64,000 nucleotides of DNA, taken from Hyphomicrobiales bacterium (lineage in GTDB: Bacteria; Pseudomonadota; Alphaproteobacteria; Rhizobiales; Rhizobiaceae). Position numbers and translations under genes: made by a program. The stretch lies in assembly GCA_900474095.1 (NCBI GenBank), contig UCOA01000001.1:51847-115846 (forward strand), in the 5' to 3' direction. This document shows positions 17,546-26,229 of the stretch, in pieces (within the stretch, counting starts at the first letter, position 1; every line of letters starts with the position of its first letter). The notes beneath the pieces were generated by a model. That model saw only the letters and a list, made by a program, of their open reading frames with translations. It had not been told where the DNA came from and ran no database searches.

Positions 17546-18346
17546 ATGCTCTTGAATTTCGACCGGCTCGGCGGATGGAAATGGATCCTGATTGGCATCA
17601 CCGGCCTGACGGCAGCCTTTCTCATCCTGCCGATCGTCTTCATTGCGGCCCTGTCGTTCGGCTCGTCGCAGTGGCTGATCTTTCCGCCACCGGCCTGGAC
17701 GCTGAAATGGTACGAGGCTTTTTTCGCCGACCCGCGTTGGCTTGAAGCCGCCGGCACGAGCTTTTCCATCGCGGCCATGGTGACGGTCCTGTCGGTCCTC
17801 ATCGGCCTCGTCGCGTCGTTCGGGCTCGTGCGCGGACGCTTCATCGGCAAGGAGGGCCTCAGGGCGCTGTTTCTGACACCGATGATTTTGCCGGTGGTGG
17901 TGCTTGCCGTTGCGCTCTACGCCTTCTTTCTGCGGATAGGCCTCAACGGGACCGTCACCGGTTTCGTCATCGCCCATCTGGTGGTCGCTTTGCCGTTCTC
18001 GATCCTCTCGATCACCAATGCGCTGGAAGGTTTCGACAAATCGATCGAGGATGCTGCGGTGCTCTGCGGCGCAAGCCCGCTGGAGGCGAAGCTGCGCATC
18101 ACGCTGCCGTCGATCAGCCATGGACTGTTTTCGGCGGCGGTGTTCTCGTTCCTCACCTCCTGGGATGAAGTCGTGCTGGCGATCTTCATGGCAAGCCCGA
18201 CCCTGCAGACGCTGCCGGTCAAGATATGGTCGACGTTGCGGCAGGACCTGACGCCGGTGATTGCCGCTGCCTCCACCCTTCTCATCGTCGTTACCATTGC
18301 CCTGATGCTTCTGGTCGCGCTGTTGCGCAAAGGACTGAAATCATGA
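17546..18346 (+). CDS. ABC importer permease, PotC-like
   Basis: 266 residues with six membrane helices and the EAA loop DAAVLCGASPLEAKLRITLP. The start follows the first permease stop by one base, and its stop overlaps the ATPase start as ATGA. It completes the membrane channel of the importer. Confidence 0.88.
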   Translation: MLLNFDRLGGWKWILIGITGLTAAFLILPIVFIAALSFGSSQWLIFPPPAWTLKWYEAFFADPRWLEAAGTSFSIAAMVTVLSVLIGLVASFGLVRGRFIGKEGLRALFLTPMILPVVVLAVALYAFFLRIGLNGTVTGFVIAHLVVALPFSILSITNALEGFDKSIEDAAVLCGASPLEAKLRITLPSISHGLFSAAVFSFLTSWDEVVLAIFMASPTLQTLPVKIWSTLRQDLTPVIAAASTLLIVVTIALMLLVALLRKGLKS

Positions 18347-19425
18347 CCGCTCCCTTCCTGCATATCCGCGCACTCAGAAAGGATTACGGTGTCGTTACCG
18401 CCGTCCGCGATGTCAATCTTACGGTCGAGCGCGGCGAGTTCATGACGTTTCTTGGACCCTCCGGATCGGGCAAGAGCACCACGCTTTACATCCTCGCGGG
18501 CTTCGAGAACCCGACAGCAGGGGATATTCTGCTCAATGGCCAGAGCCTGATTGCGACGCCCTCGCACAAGCGCAATATCGGCATGGTGTTCCAGCGCTAC
18601 ACGCTGTTTCCGCATCTGTCCGTGGGCGAAAATATCGCGTTTCCACTGAAGGTCAGGCGCCTCCCCAGGGCCGAAGTCGACGCCAAGGTGGCGAAGATGC
18701 TGAAGCTCGTTCGGCTCGAGGGTTTTGAGGACCGCAAGCCGGCACAGATGTCGGGCGGCCAGCAGCAGCGCGTGGCGCTGGCGCGGGCGCTTGCCTATGA
18801 TCCGCCGGTGCTTCTGATGGACGAGCCGCTGTCGGCGCTCGACAAGAAGCTGCGGGAGGAAATCCAGCACGAAATCCGCCGTATCCATCAGGAAACCGAA
18901 GTCACTATCCTCTATGTCACGCATGACCAGGAGGAGGCCCTGCGGCTGTCGGACCGGATCGCGGTATTTTCCAAGGGCGTGATCGACCAGATCGGCACCG
19001 GGCCGGAGCTCTACGCCAATCCTGCCACACGTTTTGTCGCGGAGTTCATCGGCGACAGCGATTTTGTCACCTGCCGTGTCCTGTCAGCCGGGAGCGGGCG
19101 CGCTGATCTTGCGGTAGGGACGGGCATGACGATCAGTGGCGTGCCGATGCATGGCATTGGGGCCGCCGGCAGCAATGCCGCCCTGATGCTGCGCCCCGAA
19201 CGCCTCTCGCTCAAGCGCGGGGCCATTGGCGGCAACAGTCTTTCGGCCACGGTCACCGACATCACTTTTCTCGGCAGCAATATCCATGTTGCCGCAAAGG
19301 TCCCGTCCGGCGAAGCGCTGTCTGTGCGGTTGCCCTTCGGACATGAGGCGACCAGCGGCCTTGCACGGGGCGACACGGTGTCACTTGCCTTCGATCCGGC
19401 AAGCGCGCATGTCTTCTGCGCTTAA
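18343..19425 (+). CDS. ABC importer ATP-binding protein, PotA-like
   Basis: 360 residues. Walker A is GPSGSGKST, the Q-loop lies in MVFQRYTLFPHLSV, the signature is MSGGQQQRVALARALAY, and Walker B/D-loop is VLLMDEPLSALDKK. A C-terminal TOBE domain starts at about residue 275 (LRPERLSLKRG). The start overlaps the permease stop. An open frame extends upstream to 18226, but that part lies within the permease gene. It is the last gene of the GntR-controlled operon; no clear terminator follows. Confidence 0.92.
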   Translation: MTAPFLHIRALRKDYGVVTAVRDVNLTVERGEFMTFLGPSGSGKSTTLYILAGFENPTAGDILLNGQSLIATPSHKRNIGMVFQRYTLFPHLSVGENIAFPLKVRRLPRAEVDAKVAKMLKLVRLEGFEDRKPAQMSGGQQQRVALARALAYDPPVLLMDEPLSALDKKLREEIQHEIRRIHQETEVTILYVTHDQEEALRLSDRIAVFSKGVIDQIGTGPELYANPATRFVAEFIGDSDFVTCRVLSAGSGRADLAVGTGMTISGVPMHGIGAAGSNAALMLRPERLSLKRGAIGGNSLSATVTDITFLGSNIHVAAKVPSGEALSVRLPFGHEATSGLARGDTVSLAFDPASAHVFCA

Positions 19426-19859
19426 TCGACCGTCTCTTTCCCCAGACAGGACCGCAACATTTTTTGACATAGGGGAAAATCCTGTAGTGCTGAGGCAATC
19501 CTCGCCTCGCAATTTCCGTCTATTTGATGCCGATGGAGGCCGAAGGCATGCCCAGAAAACGACCCACTGATTAAATCCTTGCGCGTTCCCGGTGATATTG
19601 GTTGTTGCAAACGGAGTTCGGTCCCCAGGCATTTTCTAGGAGCGGCTTTGCGCATGAGCGGTATCAGGGGCGCAGCACGGCTGATCCTGGCAAGTAAAAA
19701 TGGCTCGCGAGCTCGCAGGCCAATCAACAGCAGGGACGGCCATCGCGCAGAGAAGAAATGATGGGTTGCTTTCCTCTTGAGCAGCGCTTGCCACGCAAAC
19801 AGACCTATCTACTTAGCCAGCTTACTGGTAGCACCAAGAAAACCCAACGGAGTGCCACC
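19426..19859. other. Intergenic stretch without a supported gene
   Basis: 434 bp between the importer ATPase and the small gene at 19860. Only short frames occur and none has both a ribosome site and plausible composition. No tRNA, hairpin terminator or repeat was recognised. Confidence 0.5.
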
Positions 19860-20096
19860 ATGACCCTCGCCGACAAGTACCAAATCATCGTCAACGCTTT
19901 CCACAATACCAGGTGGGGCGTTTCGCCAACCGCGACACGCGGTGCGGTCGAAAGTCATGCCAAAAAGCATGGGCTCGAAGGGGCGGAATACACTGAGGCC
20001 CTCAACGGCGCGATGGCCGCTGGGCTTGTTGCGCAGATGGCGGATTCGGCGCTGACGATCCGGAACGCCGGCCGGAACCTGCTGCCTAAGCGATAG
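19860..20096 (+). CDS. Small protein of unknown function
   Basis: 78 residues (starts MTLADKYQIIVNAFHN, ends RNAGRNLLPKR), mixed charge, no membrane segment or signal. GGAG lies 8 bases before ATG 19860, which is why this start is preferred over the longer frame from 19758. The sequence looks like a small soluble helical protein. I do not recognise a family. It stands alone between spaced-out genes. Confidence 0.6.
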   Translation: MTLADKYQIIVNAFHNTRWGVSPTATRGAVESHAKKHGLEGAEYTEALNGAMAAGLVAQMADSALTIRNAGRNLLPKR

Positions 20097-20633
20097 CATG
20101 AGCGTTGGATGGCTGTAGCCCTGTCCCGCAACGGCGCCGGCCTTTCGACCGGCGCTTCAATGCCTCAGCGGCACGTCGCACGCGACCCGACATCAATTGA
20201 TCCTTGCCGTCACCATGCTAACTGCCGTCCGCAGCTAGCGGAACGGCAAGAGGGCATGGCTGTTCTACCGGTTCGCCACGCCTCGACATAACGGAGCCCG
20301 TCTCCGGCCACAGCAGGATAGGGCTTGAACCAACGTCGGGATCGTATAGATAACCCAACGGATCGCGACTGCCATTAACTTTAGAATGGGGTCGGGCGGC
20401 AGATTGACGTCACGCCGCTGCCACGAGACTACGTGGCCGCTCCTTGTATCCCGATGCGATACCTTGTGGGATGTTTCCAAATGGTTCGAATATTTCAACC
20501 TCTACCGGGATGGTGGAAGAGGCCTTGTCCTTCTATCGTGACCAGACCGAACGGCAACGGTGATCAGCGCTCATGTCCAAAAGGAGCTGAAAGGGCGACT
20601 TAGGGACATCAGCCAGCAATACCCGCAAGAAAG
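20097..20633. other. Intergenic stretch without a supported gene
   Basis: About 540 bp upstream of the antitoxin operator. Frames on both strands are short and Cys/Arg/Ser-rich, as shadow frames are. It could be decayed sequence, since the flanking toxin genes are also broken, but no parent gene can be named. Confidence 0.4.
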
Positions 20634-20648
20634 ATACACATTGTGTAT
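20634..20648. promoter_or_regulatory. Operator palindrome of the DUF1778 toxin-antitoxin module
   Basis: ATACACA and TGTGTAT flank a single central T, a perfect inverted repeat 35 bp before the antitoxin ATG. A partial second copy of the half-site (GGTGTAT) lies just downstream. RHH-type antitoxins of this family autorepress through such sites. Confidence 0.6.
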
Positions 20649-20682
20649 GCGTTTGTGGTGTATCGCCCTGAAGGAAAATGCC

Positions 20683-20964
20683 ATGACCAGCAAAAACGCC
20701 ACCGATACCCATACCTGCGCCGTCAATTTGAGGGTCCGTGAGGATGTTCGCGTCCTGATCGACCGTGCCGCCAAGGCCCAGGGAAAAACCCGTTCGGATT
20801 TCATGATCGACGCTTCGCGTCGTGCCGCCGAAGACGTGCTTCTAGACCAGACACTGGTGCAGATCGATCCTGACAGCTTTAAACAACTCTCCGTGCGGGA
20901 CCAGCCGCCGAGCGGCGAAGGCTTCGAACGGTTGATGAACGCTCCCAAACCCTGGCAGCTGTAA
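20683..20964 (+). CDS. Type II antitoxin, DUF1778 (TacA-like)
   Basis: 93 residues. The N-terminal ribbon-helix-helix reads VNLRVREDVRVLIDRAAKAQ and GKTRSDFMIDASRRAAEDVL, characteristic of DUF1778 antitoxins that pair with GNAT-fold toxins acetylating aminoacyl-tRNA. AAGGAAAA precedes ATG 20683. The C-terminal tail (LMNAPKPWQL) is the usual toxin-neutralising end. The stop overlaps the start of the toxin remnant (TAATG). Because that toxin is broken, this is probably an orphaned but possibly still DNA-binding antitoxin. Confidence 0.88.
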   Translation: MTSKNATDTHTCAVNLRVREDVRVLIDRAAKAQGKTRSDFMIDASRRAAEDVLLDQTLVQIDPDSFKQLSVRDQPPSGEGFERLMNAPKPWQL

Positions 20965-21134
20965 TGTTGTCAGCACCAACGCTTCTCGGCGAAGCGTACG
21001 ATCTCCAGCTATTCAACAGCGGGCATGACAGTATCGATGTATGGTTGCGCCGTCGGGCGCGGGCCAATCAGGTCAGCGCCTGGCGCTTTATGGGCTTTCG
21101 TGGCGCCGGCCGCGCTTTGAATCAGAGCAGCTGA
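20964..21134 (+). pseudogene. Truncated GNAT-fold toxin (TacT-like) remnant
   Basis: 56 codons starting MLSAPTLLGEAYDLQLFNSG and continuing to WLRRRARANQ, the normal opening of a TacT-type acetyltransferase toxin of about 160-170 residues. After VSAW the sequence leaves the family and stops at 21132-21134. No acetyl-CoA binding motif is found in the bases that follow. The ATG overlaps the antitoxin stop, as in intact modules. The toxin has therefore lost its catalytic part by deletion or recombination. Confidence 0.75.
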
Positions 21135-21287
21135 AGGTTCGAGGGCTCCTCCTATGGGGGAGCTTGGTTTTATGTCACCAGGGCCGCCTACCGTGCAAGG
21201 CTATTTGTCGATCTTATAGATCGCCACGTTGTCCTGAAAATTTGCCGGCTCGGAATGTGGGAGGTGCAGCCGCGGAAAACTTGCGAT

Positions 21288-21317
21288 ATGACTGCACAAT
21301 AGTTGTATTGCAGTCAT
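21288..21317. promoter_or_regulatory. Operator inverted repeat of the FitAB-like module
   Basis: ATGACTGCA (21288-21296) and TGCAGTCAT (21309-21317) are perfect inverted 9-mers, 12 bases apart. They lie just upstream of the antitoxin start, as expected for FitA-type autoregulation. Confidence 0.6.
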
Positions 21318-21343
21318 TGAAGGCAAGTATGAGGTTTTCGACT

Positions 21344-21595
21344 ATGGCTATCCTGACTGTGCGGAATGTGCCCGATGAAGTGGACCGCGCTTTGCGCGTG
21401 CGGGCCGCCATGCGTGGCCGCAGCACGGCGGCGGAAGTCCGCAACATTTTGGAAATTGCGGTGAACCCTGAGCAGCGCGTCCGCATGGGCGATGCCTTGG
21501 CGGAACTCGGCCGGCGGCTGGGACTGACCTATGACGATTTCGCAGCGTTTGACCAGGTGCGTGACAAGGCGTCGGCTAAGCCAATGAAGTTTTGA
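21344..21595 (+). CDS. Type II antitoxin, FitA-like (ribbon-helix-helix)
   Basis: 83 residues. AILTVRNVPDEVDRALRVRA then GRSTAAEVRNILEIAV is the FitA/VapB-type ribbon-helix-helix domain. The remaining tail (LGLTYDDFAAFDQVRDK) is the toxin-binding part. An in-frame ATG five codons upstream (21329) has a GAAGG site and is an equally possible start. It precedes a PIN-domain toxin gene with no gap. The toxin is frameshifted, so the module is probably inactive. Confidence 0.85.
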   Translation: MAILTVRNVPDEVDRALRVRAAMRGRSTAAEVRNILEIAVNPEQRVRMGDALAELGRRLGLTYDDFAAFDQVRDKASAKPMKF

Positions 21596-22032
21596 ATGAT
21601 CGTCTTGGATAGCCATCTCATCTGCGAGGCGCTGAAACCAGAACCCAGTCCGGCTGTGCACGCCTGGTTAACGAGCCGGCCGCTGACACCCTGTACCTGT
21701 CCAGTGTGACGGTCGCCGAACTGCTGTTTGGCATCGGGGCGTTGCCGGACGGCGGGCGCAAGAAGGCTTTGACCGAAACGCTGTACGCTGTGCTCGAACT
21801 GTTCGGCGATCGCATATTGCCGTTTGACACCGGGGCTGCCCGGCAATACGCCAACTTAGCCGTGAAGGCGAGGGCGGCCAGCAAGGGGTTTCCAACGCCC
21901 GACGGATACTTTGCCGCCATTGCCGCCTCCAAGGGGTTTATCATAGCTACGCGCGACATCAGTCCCTTTGAAGCGGCAGGACTTATCGTCCTGCGCAATC
22001 TAAAAAGCGCGCCGGGTTATCAAATGACCTGA
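21596..22032 (+). pseudogene. Frameshifted PIN-domain toxin (FitB/VapC-like)
   Basis: The first frame reads MIVLDSHLICEALKPEPSPA then VHAW and stops at 21707-21709. The family sequence continues in another frame from about 21670 (NEPAADTLYLSSVTVAELLFGIG) to 22032, ending in ATRDISPFEAAGL. One missing base near 21668-21669 explains the break. The usual N-terminal DTN of the PIN active site is also changed to DSH. Other acidic positions (Glu in VAELLFGI, Asp in PDGYFAAIAA) remain. A sequencing error cannot be excluded, but the altered active site argues for real decay. Confidence 0.85.
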
Positions 22033-22169
22033 ACTCTATGAAGCTGGGTGTTAGTGATCGGCTATAAGTGGTTGATTTACTAAAACAGCGGGCGAAAAGA
22101 ACACCAATTCATACTCACCCGAGAAGGAACCTCATCCGTCGGGTTACAAGCCTTGAATCGCAGTCCGCA

Positions 22170-22192
22170 CCCGCCGCTCTCTATGCGGCGGG
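22170..22192. terminator. Hairpin between convergent toxin remnant and SPW gene
   Basis: A perfect 8-bp stem, CCCGCCGC / GCGGCGGG, with a 7-base loop lies between the two convergent genes. It lacks a strong T-run on either strand, so it may be a weak bidirectional terminator. Confidence 0.4.
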
Positions 22193-22221
22193 CCTTGTCA
22201 TGTTAGCCCCGGCGTCCGGGC

Positions 22222-22581
22222 TTAGGCGTGAGCATGGGGATGATGATGATCCCAAACTGCCCAGAGCGATACGACGGCGACGAGCAATCCAAGCACCACG
22301 TTGGTCCACATCACGTTCACATTGGCCGTAAAGCCAAGCAACCAAGGAGACGCGGCCAGCCAGAGGCCGAGTACCAGATTGACCCATTCTTCCCATTCGG
22401 CGAAGGCCGAAATCGCTGCGACCGCCAGCGCGCCGAGCGCGATCCCGACGATCCACGCGTTCCAGGTTGGAACCGGATCGGCCGCAAAGCCGATGAACCA
22501 CGGCGAGATGAATACGCATACCGCCAGGACCACATTGACCCAATCCTGTACCTTCTTTCCTTCCATCAGAGCATTTGGCAT
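22222..22581 (-). CDS. SPW-repeat membrane protein
   Basis: 119 residues with four predicted membrane helices arranged as two SPW repeats: VCVFISPWFIGF and LWLAASPWLLGF. The tail is His-rich (HHHPHAHA). SPW-repeat (PF03779) proteins are small inner-membrane proteins of unknown function that are common in rhizobia. The first helices begin after MPNALMEGKKVQDWVN. It is monocistronic here. Confidence 0.88.
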   Translation of the reverse strand: MPNALMEGKKVQDWVNVVLAVCVFISPWFIGFAADPVPTWNAWIVGIALGALAVAAISAFAEWEEWVNLVLGLWLAASPWLLGFTANVNVMWTNVVLGLLVAVVSLWAVWDHHHPHAHA

Positions 22582-23037
22582 GTCAGACCTCCAGTCTGAA
22601 GTTTAACTGAAGTATTATATCGCGTGAACGGTACATTTAACAATAAAAATATTTTGGCCTGGGTGGACGTCAAGAGATGGTAGGGGCGGGACCTCGCCAT
22701 AGTGCAGTCACCAGTTGTTTTGAACAGTTCTATCAGGCGAACAAATTTTAAGATGGCGGACATTTAATCTGGAGCCGCCATGTGATGAGAGCGGTGCAGA
22801 CGGAAACGTTGTTCCATGACATCCGCTGCGCTGTTCGTTCATCTATGGAAATGGATTCGACAGTCTCACACGTCAGCCCTTTCATTTCACCGATTTGGGT
22901 GGAACACGCTTCGTCTCTCATGAGGCGACGTTCCAGATGCCGCACAACGGCTCCCTGCCGGCTCGGAACCCTTTTAATCCGGCCGGCATCGGCTCATGGA
23001 GGGCTGTGTCATGGGATGGAATCCAGCCAGCTGATGA
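22582..23037. other. Intergenic stretch without a supported gene
   Basis: 456 bp between the SPW gene and formate dehydrogenase. It contains an ATGGCGG/CCGCCAT inverted repeat (22753-22781). Some frames of 65-88 codons on both strands have no ribosome site and no recognisable family. The first 60 bp are A/T-rich and may hold the SPW promoter. Confidence 0.4.
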
Positions 23038-24237
23038 TCATGTCTTGAAGCGTTCTGCTTCCTCGGAGCCACCCGTCGCATTGCCTGCGCTATAGGAGTG
23101 GGCCCCGGTGCCGGCAAGTTTTCCACCGTCGACGATCAGGTATTCCTCGCGGATGGGCCGTCCTTCAAACCAGCACTCAAGAATTTCCCGTGTCCCGGCC
23201 GCGTAGCGCGCCTGGGCGGACAAGGATGTCCCGGCGATATGCGGCGTCATCCCGTGATGGGGCATGGTGCGCCAGGGGTGTTCTTTTGGTGCCGGCTGCG
23301 GAAACCAGACATCGCCCGCATAGCCAGCCAACTGGCCGCTCTCCAATGCCTTGGCGACAGCATCGCGATCGCAAATCTTGCCGCGGGCAGTATTGACCAG
23401 ATAGGCCCCGTGTTTCATCTGCGAGAGCATTTTGTCGTTGAACAGATTTTCCGTCTCAGGATGAAGCGGGCAGTTGATGGTCACGACATCACAAACCTTG
23501 ACCATATCTTCGACAGTCGCATGCCACGTAACGTTGAGCTCTTGTTCGATCGCTTGCGGAAGCCGGTGCCGATCATGGTAGTGAAGATGCACGTCGAAGG
23601 GTTTGAGGCGGCGCAGCACGGCAAGGCCGATACGCCCGGCGGCGACCGTTCCGACATGCATTCCCTCGACGTCATAGGAACGGGCGGCACAATCGGCAAT
23701 GTTCCACCCGCCCTTGACCACCCATTGATAGGACGGAATGTAGTTTCGGACCAAGCCGAGGATCATCATCACGACGTGTTCCGAGACGCTGATGGAATTG
23801 CAATACGTCACCTCCGCAACGGTCATGCCGCGGTCGATCGCAGCCTGAAGATCGACGTGGTCCGATCCGATACCCGCCGTGATCGCCAGTTTGAGCTTCG
23901 GCGCCTTGGCCATCCGTTCAGCGGTCAGATATGCGGGCCAGAAGGGTTGCGAAATCACGACTTCAGCATCCAGCAGTTCCCTTTCGAAAACGGAGCTGGA
24001 ACCATCCTTGTCGGAGGTAACGACAAGCGTGTGGCCGAGCGATTCAAGATATTGTCGTAGACCCAGTTCGCCCGACACACTTCCAAGCAATATTCCAGGC
24101 TGAAAGTCGATCGCCTTTGGCGTGGGGAGTGACTGGCCGCCAGGATAGCGGTCTATCCTTGGAAGGTCGTCGCGTGCATAGGATGCCGGATATCCATCGA
24201 CCGGATCGTCATAGAGAACACAAACTATTTTGGCCAT
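23038..24237 (-). CDS. fdh: NAD-dependent formate dehydrogenase
   Basis: 399-residue D-2-hydroxyacid-dehydrogenase-fold enzyme, the metal-free type that oxidises formate to CO2 with reduction of NAD. The coenzyme motif is the atypical AAGRIG seen in Pseudomonas-type formate dehydrogenases (in VGTVAAGRIGLAVLRRL). ITAGIGSDHVDL, the Arg in NTARGKICDRDAV and the catalytic His in MTPHIAGTSLSAQ are present. Length matches the 400-residue bacterial enzymes. ATG 24237 follows GAAAGGAAACGACC. It stands alone without partner genes and could supply NADH from formate during growth on C1 or plant-derived compounds. Confidence 0.95.
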   Translation of the reverse strand: MAKIVCVLYDDPVDGYPASYARDDLPRIDRYPGGQSLPTPKAIDFQPGILLGSVSGELGLRQYLESLGHTLVVTSDKDGSSSVFERELLDAEVVISQPFWPAYLTAERMAKAPKLKLAITAGIGSDHVDLQAAIDRGMTVAEVTYCNSISVSEHVVMMILGLVRNYIPSYQWVVKGGWNIADCAARSYDVEGMHVGTVAAGRIGLAVLRRLKPFDVHLHYHDRHRLPQAIEQELNVTWHATVEDMVKVCDVVTINCPLHPETENLFNDKMLSQMKHGAYLVNTARGKICDRDAVAKALESGQLAGYAGDVWFPQPAPKEHPWRTMPHHGMTPHIAGTSLSAQARYAAGTREILECWFEGRPIREEYLIVDGGKLAGTGAHSYSAGNATGGSEEAERFKT

Positions 24238-24777
24238 GGTCGTTTCCTTTCTGATGCTATCAACAGAAAACGCCGCTGACAAAGCCGGAGCAAAGTCAGT
24301 GATCTGGATCGTCATGGGCGAGCGAATTGTCTCGGGTCGAGCCCGGGAGACTCCGGCTCTTTTGTGTTCCCGTCCCTATAGCGCCAGCTTCGCGAAGTTG
24401 CTTTTGCGGGGCGTCGCAATTCTCTCACGATAGGCCGATGCGCACAAATCAAAGATTTGGGTGAGCTAATGACGGTACATCGCAGGGTCGGCGGCGCTGG
24501 AGCCCTGTTTCAGGACGCGGACCTGTTCCCCCTGAGCTTCAGGACGTCTATTCGAGATGGTAGCGGCATGAGCAGCTAGGCCCAGTTGCGCCTTCCCCCG
24601 GGTTTATCGTAGGTAGTGGCCTTGCGGTGCGCTTTCTGTGGCAGCTTACAAAAATGGACCCCTGTCATGCCGTCATCGATTCCGCACGTCTTCTCAAAAA
24701 GGCCGCGGTTGCTCGCAGATCGCACCGTTGGCCGCCCCGTTTCTTCGCCGTCGTCTAAACCTTCGGCCCGATGCCTG
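24238..24777. other. Intergenic stretch without a supported gene
   Basis: 540 bp between formate dehydrogenase and the Fur-family gene. It should contain the fdh promoter. An imperfect G/C hairpin followed by TTTT on the plus strand (about 24336-24364) has no gene upstream to end. Frames within it are Arg/Ser-rich and unsupported. Confidence 0.4.
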
Positions 24778-25206
24778 TCAGTCCTTGCGCTTGCGGCAGT
24801 AGAGTTCCAGCCGGTGACGCACAAGATCGTAGCCAAGTTCTGCGGCGATTTCCGCCTGCAATTGCTCGATCTTGTCGGATCGGAATTCGATGACCGCACC
24901 GGTGTCGATATCAATCAGATGATCATGATGTGGCGCGTCGGCGGTCTCGAAGCGGGCCGTGGCGCTTTCGAAGGCGTGGCGATGCACGACGCCCTGTTGC
25001 TCAAGCGCTGAAAGCGTCCTGTAGACTGTTGAGAGCGAGACGGTCGCATCGATTTCCTTCGCCCGACGGTGCAATTCGCTTGCATCCGGGTGGTCTTCGG
25101 CGGTGGCGAGGATCTTCAGGATCGCTGCGCGCTGGCGCGTCACGCGCACCCCGCCGTCCCGCAGGACGCCTTCCAATTCCTCGACGCGATTCTTGTTCTG
25201 TTTCAT
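24778..25206 (-). CDS. Fur-family metal regulator (Mur-like)
   Basis: 142 residues with an N-terminal winged helix (VRVTRQRAAILKILATAEDHP, then SLSTVYRTLSALEQQG) and a dimerisation domain with the metal-binding HHDHLIDIDTGAVIEF segment. It lacks the C-terminal CxxC zinc site of many Fur and Zur proteins, as rhizobial Mur does. The start at 25206 (MKQNKNRV) is one choice; an ATG three codons upstream (25215) is possible, and neither has a strong ribosome site. It is divergent from sitABCD and so probably represses it in response to manganese or iron. Confidence 0.88.
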   Translation of the reverse strand: MKQNKNRVEELEGVLRDGGVRVTRQRAAILKILATAEDHPDASELHRRAKEIDATVSLSTVYRTLSALEQQGVVHRHAFESATARFETADAPHHDHLIDIDTGAVIEFRSDKIEQLQAEIAAELGYDLVRHRLELYCRKRKD

Positions 25207-25249
25207 AGCTAACATTAGCCAAGGGCAACAAGTTTGAAAATAGCTAGTT

Positions 25250-25283
25250 GCGAATGCTTCGCATTTGCATTGACTTATGCAAA
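25250..25283. promoter_or_regulatory. Fur/Mur-type operator between regulator and sitA
   Basis: Two overlapping inverted repeats occur: GCGAATGC and GCATTTGC around TTC (25250-25268, one mismatch), and TTTGCAT / ATGCAAA around six bases (25264-25283, perfect). They lie midway between the divergent genes, about 45 bp before sitA. TGCAAA-type palindromes suit a Fur-family repressor. Confidence 0.6.
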
Positions 25284-25326
25284 CCATTCACCTAGTTCTG
25301 TCACCGACCACATCAGGGAGTATGGA

Positions 25327-26229
25327 ATGATCGATCAGACGAGGCGCGCGATCCTGGCGGCAACAGCACTGGCAGTTTTCGCGATCGCTCCGGGTGCCGC
25401 ATGGGCGCAGGAGAAATTCAAGGCAGTCACCACGTTCACGGTAATTGCAGACATGGCAAAGAACGTTGCGGGTGACGCCGCCATCGTTGAATCGATCACC
25501 AAGCCGGGAGCTGAGATCCACAACTATCAGCCGACGCCGCGCGATATCCTGAAGGCGCATGATGCCAAGCTGATCCTGTGGAACGGCCTCAACCTCGAGC
25601 TCTGGTTTGAGAAGTTCTTCCAGAACTTCGACGAGATCCCGGGGGCCGTCGTGTCCGATGGCGTCGAGCCGATGGGCATTGCCGAAGGTCCCTATACCGG
25701 CAAGCCGAACCCCCATGCCTGGATGTCGCCTTCGGCCGCGTTGATCTATGTCGACAACATCCGCGACGCCTTCGTCAAGTACGACCCGGCCAATGCCGAG
25801 ACCTACAAGGCGAATGCGGAGGCCTACAAGAAGAGGATCGCGGCGACGATCGAGCCGATCCGCGCGGAAATTGCCAAGATCCCGGAGGAAAAGCGCTGGT
25901 TGGTCTCGAGCGAAGGTGCCTTCAGCTACCTGACCCGCGACTTCGGCCTGAAGGAACTCTATCTCTGGCCGATCAACGCCGACCAACAGGGCACGCCGCA
26001 GCAGGTCCGCAAGGTCATCGACGCGGTCCGCGCCAACAACATTCCGGTCGTCTTCTCGGAAAGCACGATTTCCCCGGACCCCGCCCAGCAGGTCGCGCGC
26101 GAGACCGGGGCAAAATACGGCGGCGTGCTGTATGTTGATTCGCTCAGTGAAGCGGACGGTCCGGTCCCGACCTATATCGACCTCCTGCGCGTCACGTCCG
26201 AAACCATCGCGAAAGGCCTGTCGCAATGA
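25327..26229 (+). CDS. sitA: Manganese/iron ABC importer substrate-binding protein SitA
   Basis: 300 residues with a signal peptide of about 27 residues (ending APGAAWA). It is a cluster A-I (PsaA/MntC/SitA) metal-binding protein. The four expected ligands are seen: His65 in [11 protein letters not shown], His130 in NPHAWMSP, Glu196 in SSEGAFSY, and Asp271 in LYVDSLS. The Asp favours manganese or ferrous iron over zinc, since zinc-specific ZnuA proteins usually have a His-rich loop that is absent here. AGGGAG precedes ATG 25327. The stop overlaps sitB. Confidence 0.92.
   Translation: MIDQTRRAILAATALAVFAIAPGAAWAQEKFKAVTTFTVIADMAKNVAGDAAIVESITKPGAEIHNYQPTPRDILKAHDAKLILWNGLNLELWFEKFFQNFDEIPGAVVSDGVEPMGIAEGPYTGKPNPHAWMSPSAALIYVDNIRDAFVKYDPANAETYKANAEAYKKRIAATIEPIRAEIAKIPEEKRWLVSSEGAFSYLTRDFGLKELYLWPINADQQGTPQQVRKVIDAVRANNIPVVFSESTISPDPAQQVARETGAKYGGVLYVDSLSEADGPVPTYIDLLRVTSETIAKGLSQ

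Noticed and set aside
22748..23048. Small frames on both strands upstream of the formate dehydrogenase stop
   Set aside because: Two or three frames are open at once, none with a ribosome site or known family, so no gene is called.
24336..24364. Hairpin plus TTTT on the plus strand
   Set aside because: Stem has a two-base bulge and no plus-strand gene lies upstream to terminate.
24600..24780. Possible insertion-sequence end near the Fur-family gene
   Set aside because: A TGGACCCCTGTCA-type stretch resembles an IS terminus, but no inverted partner or transposase remnant was found.
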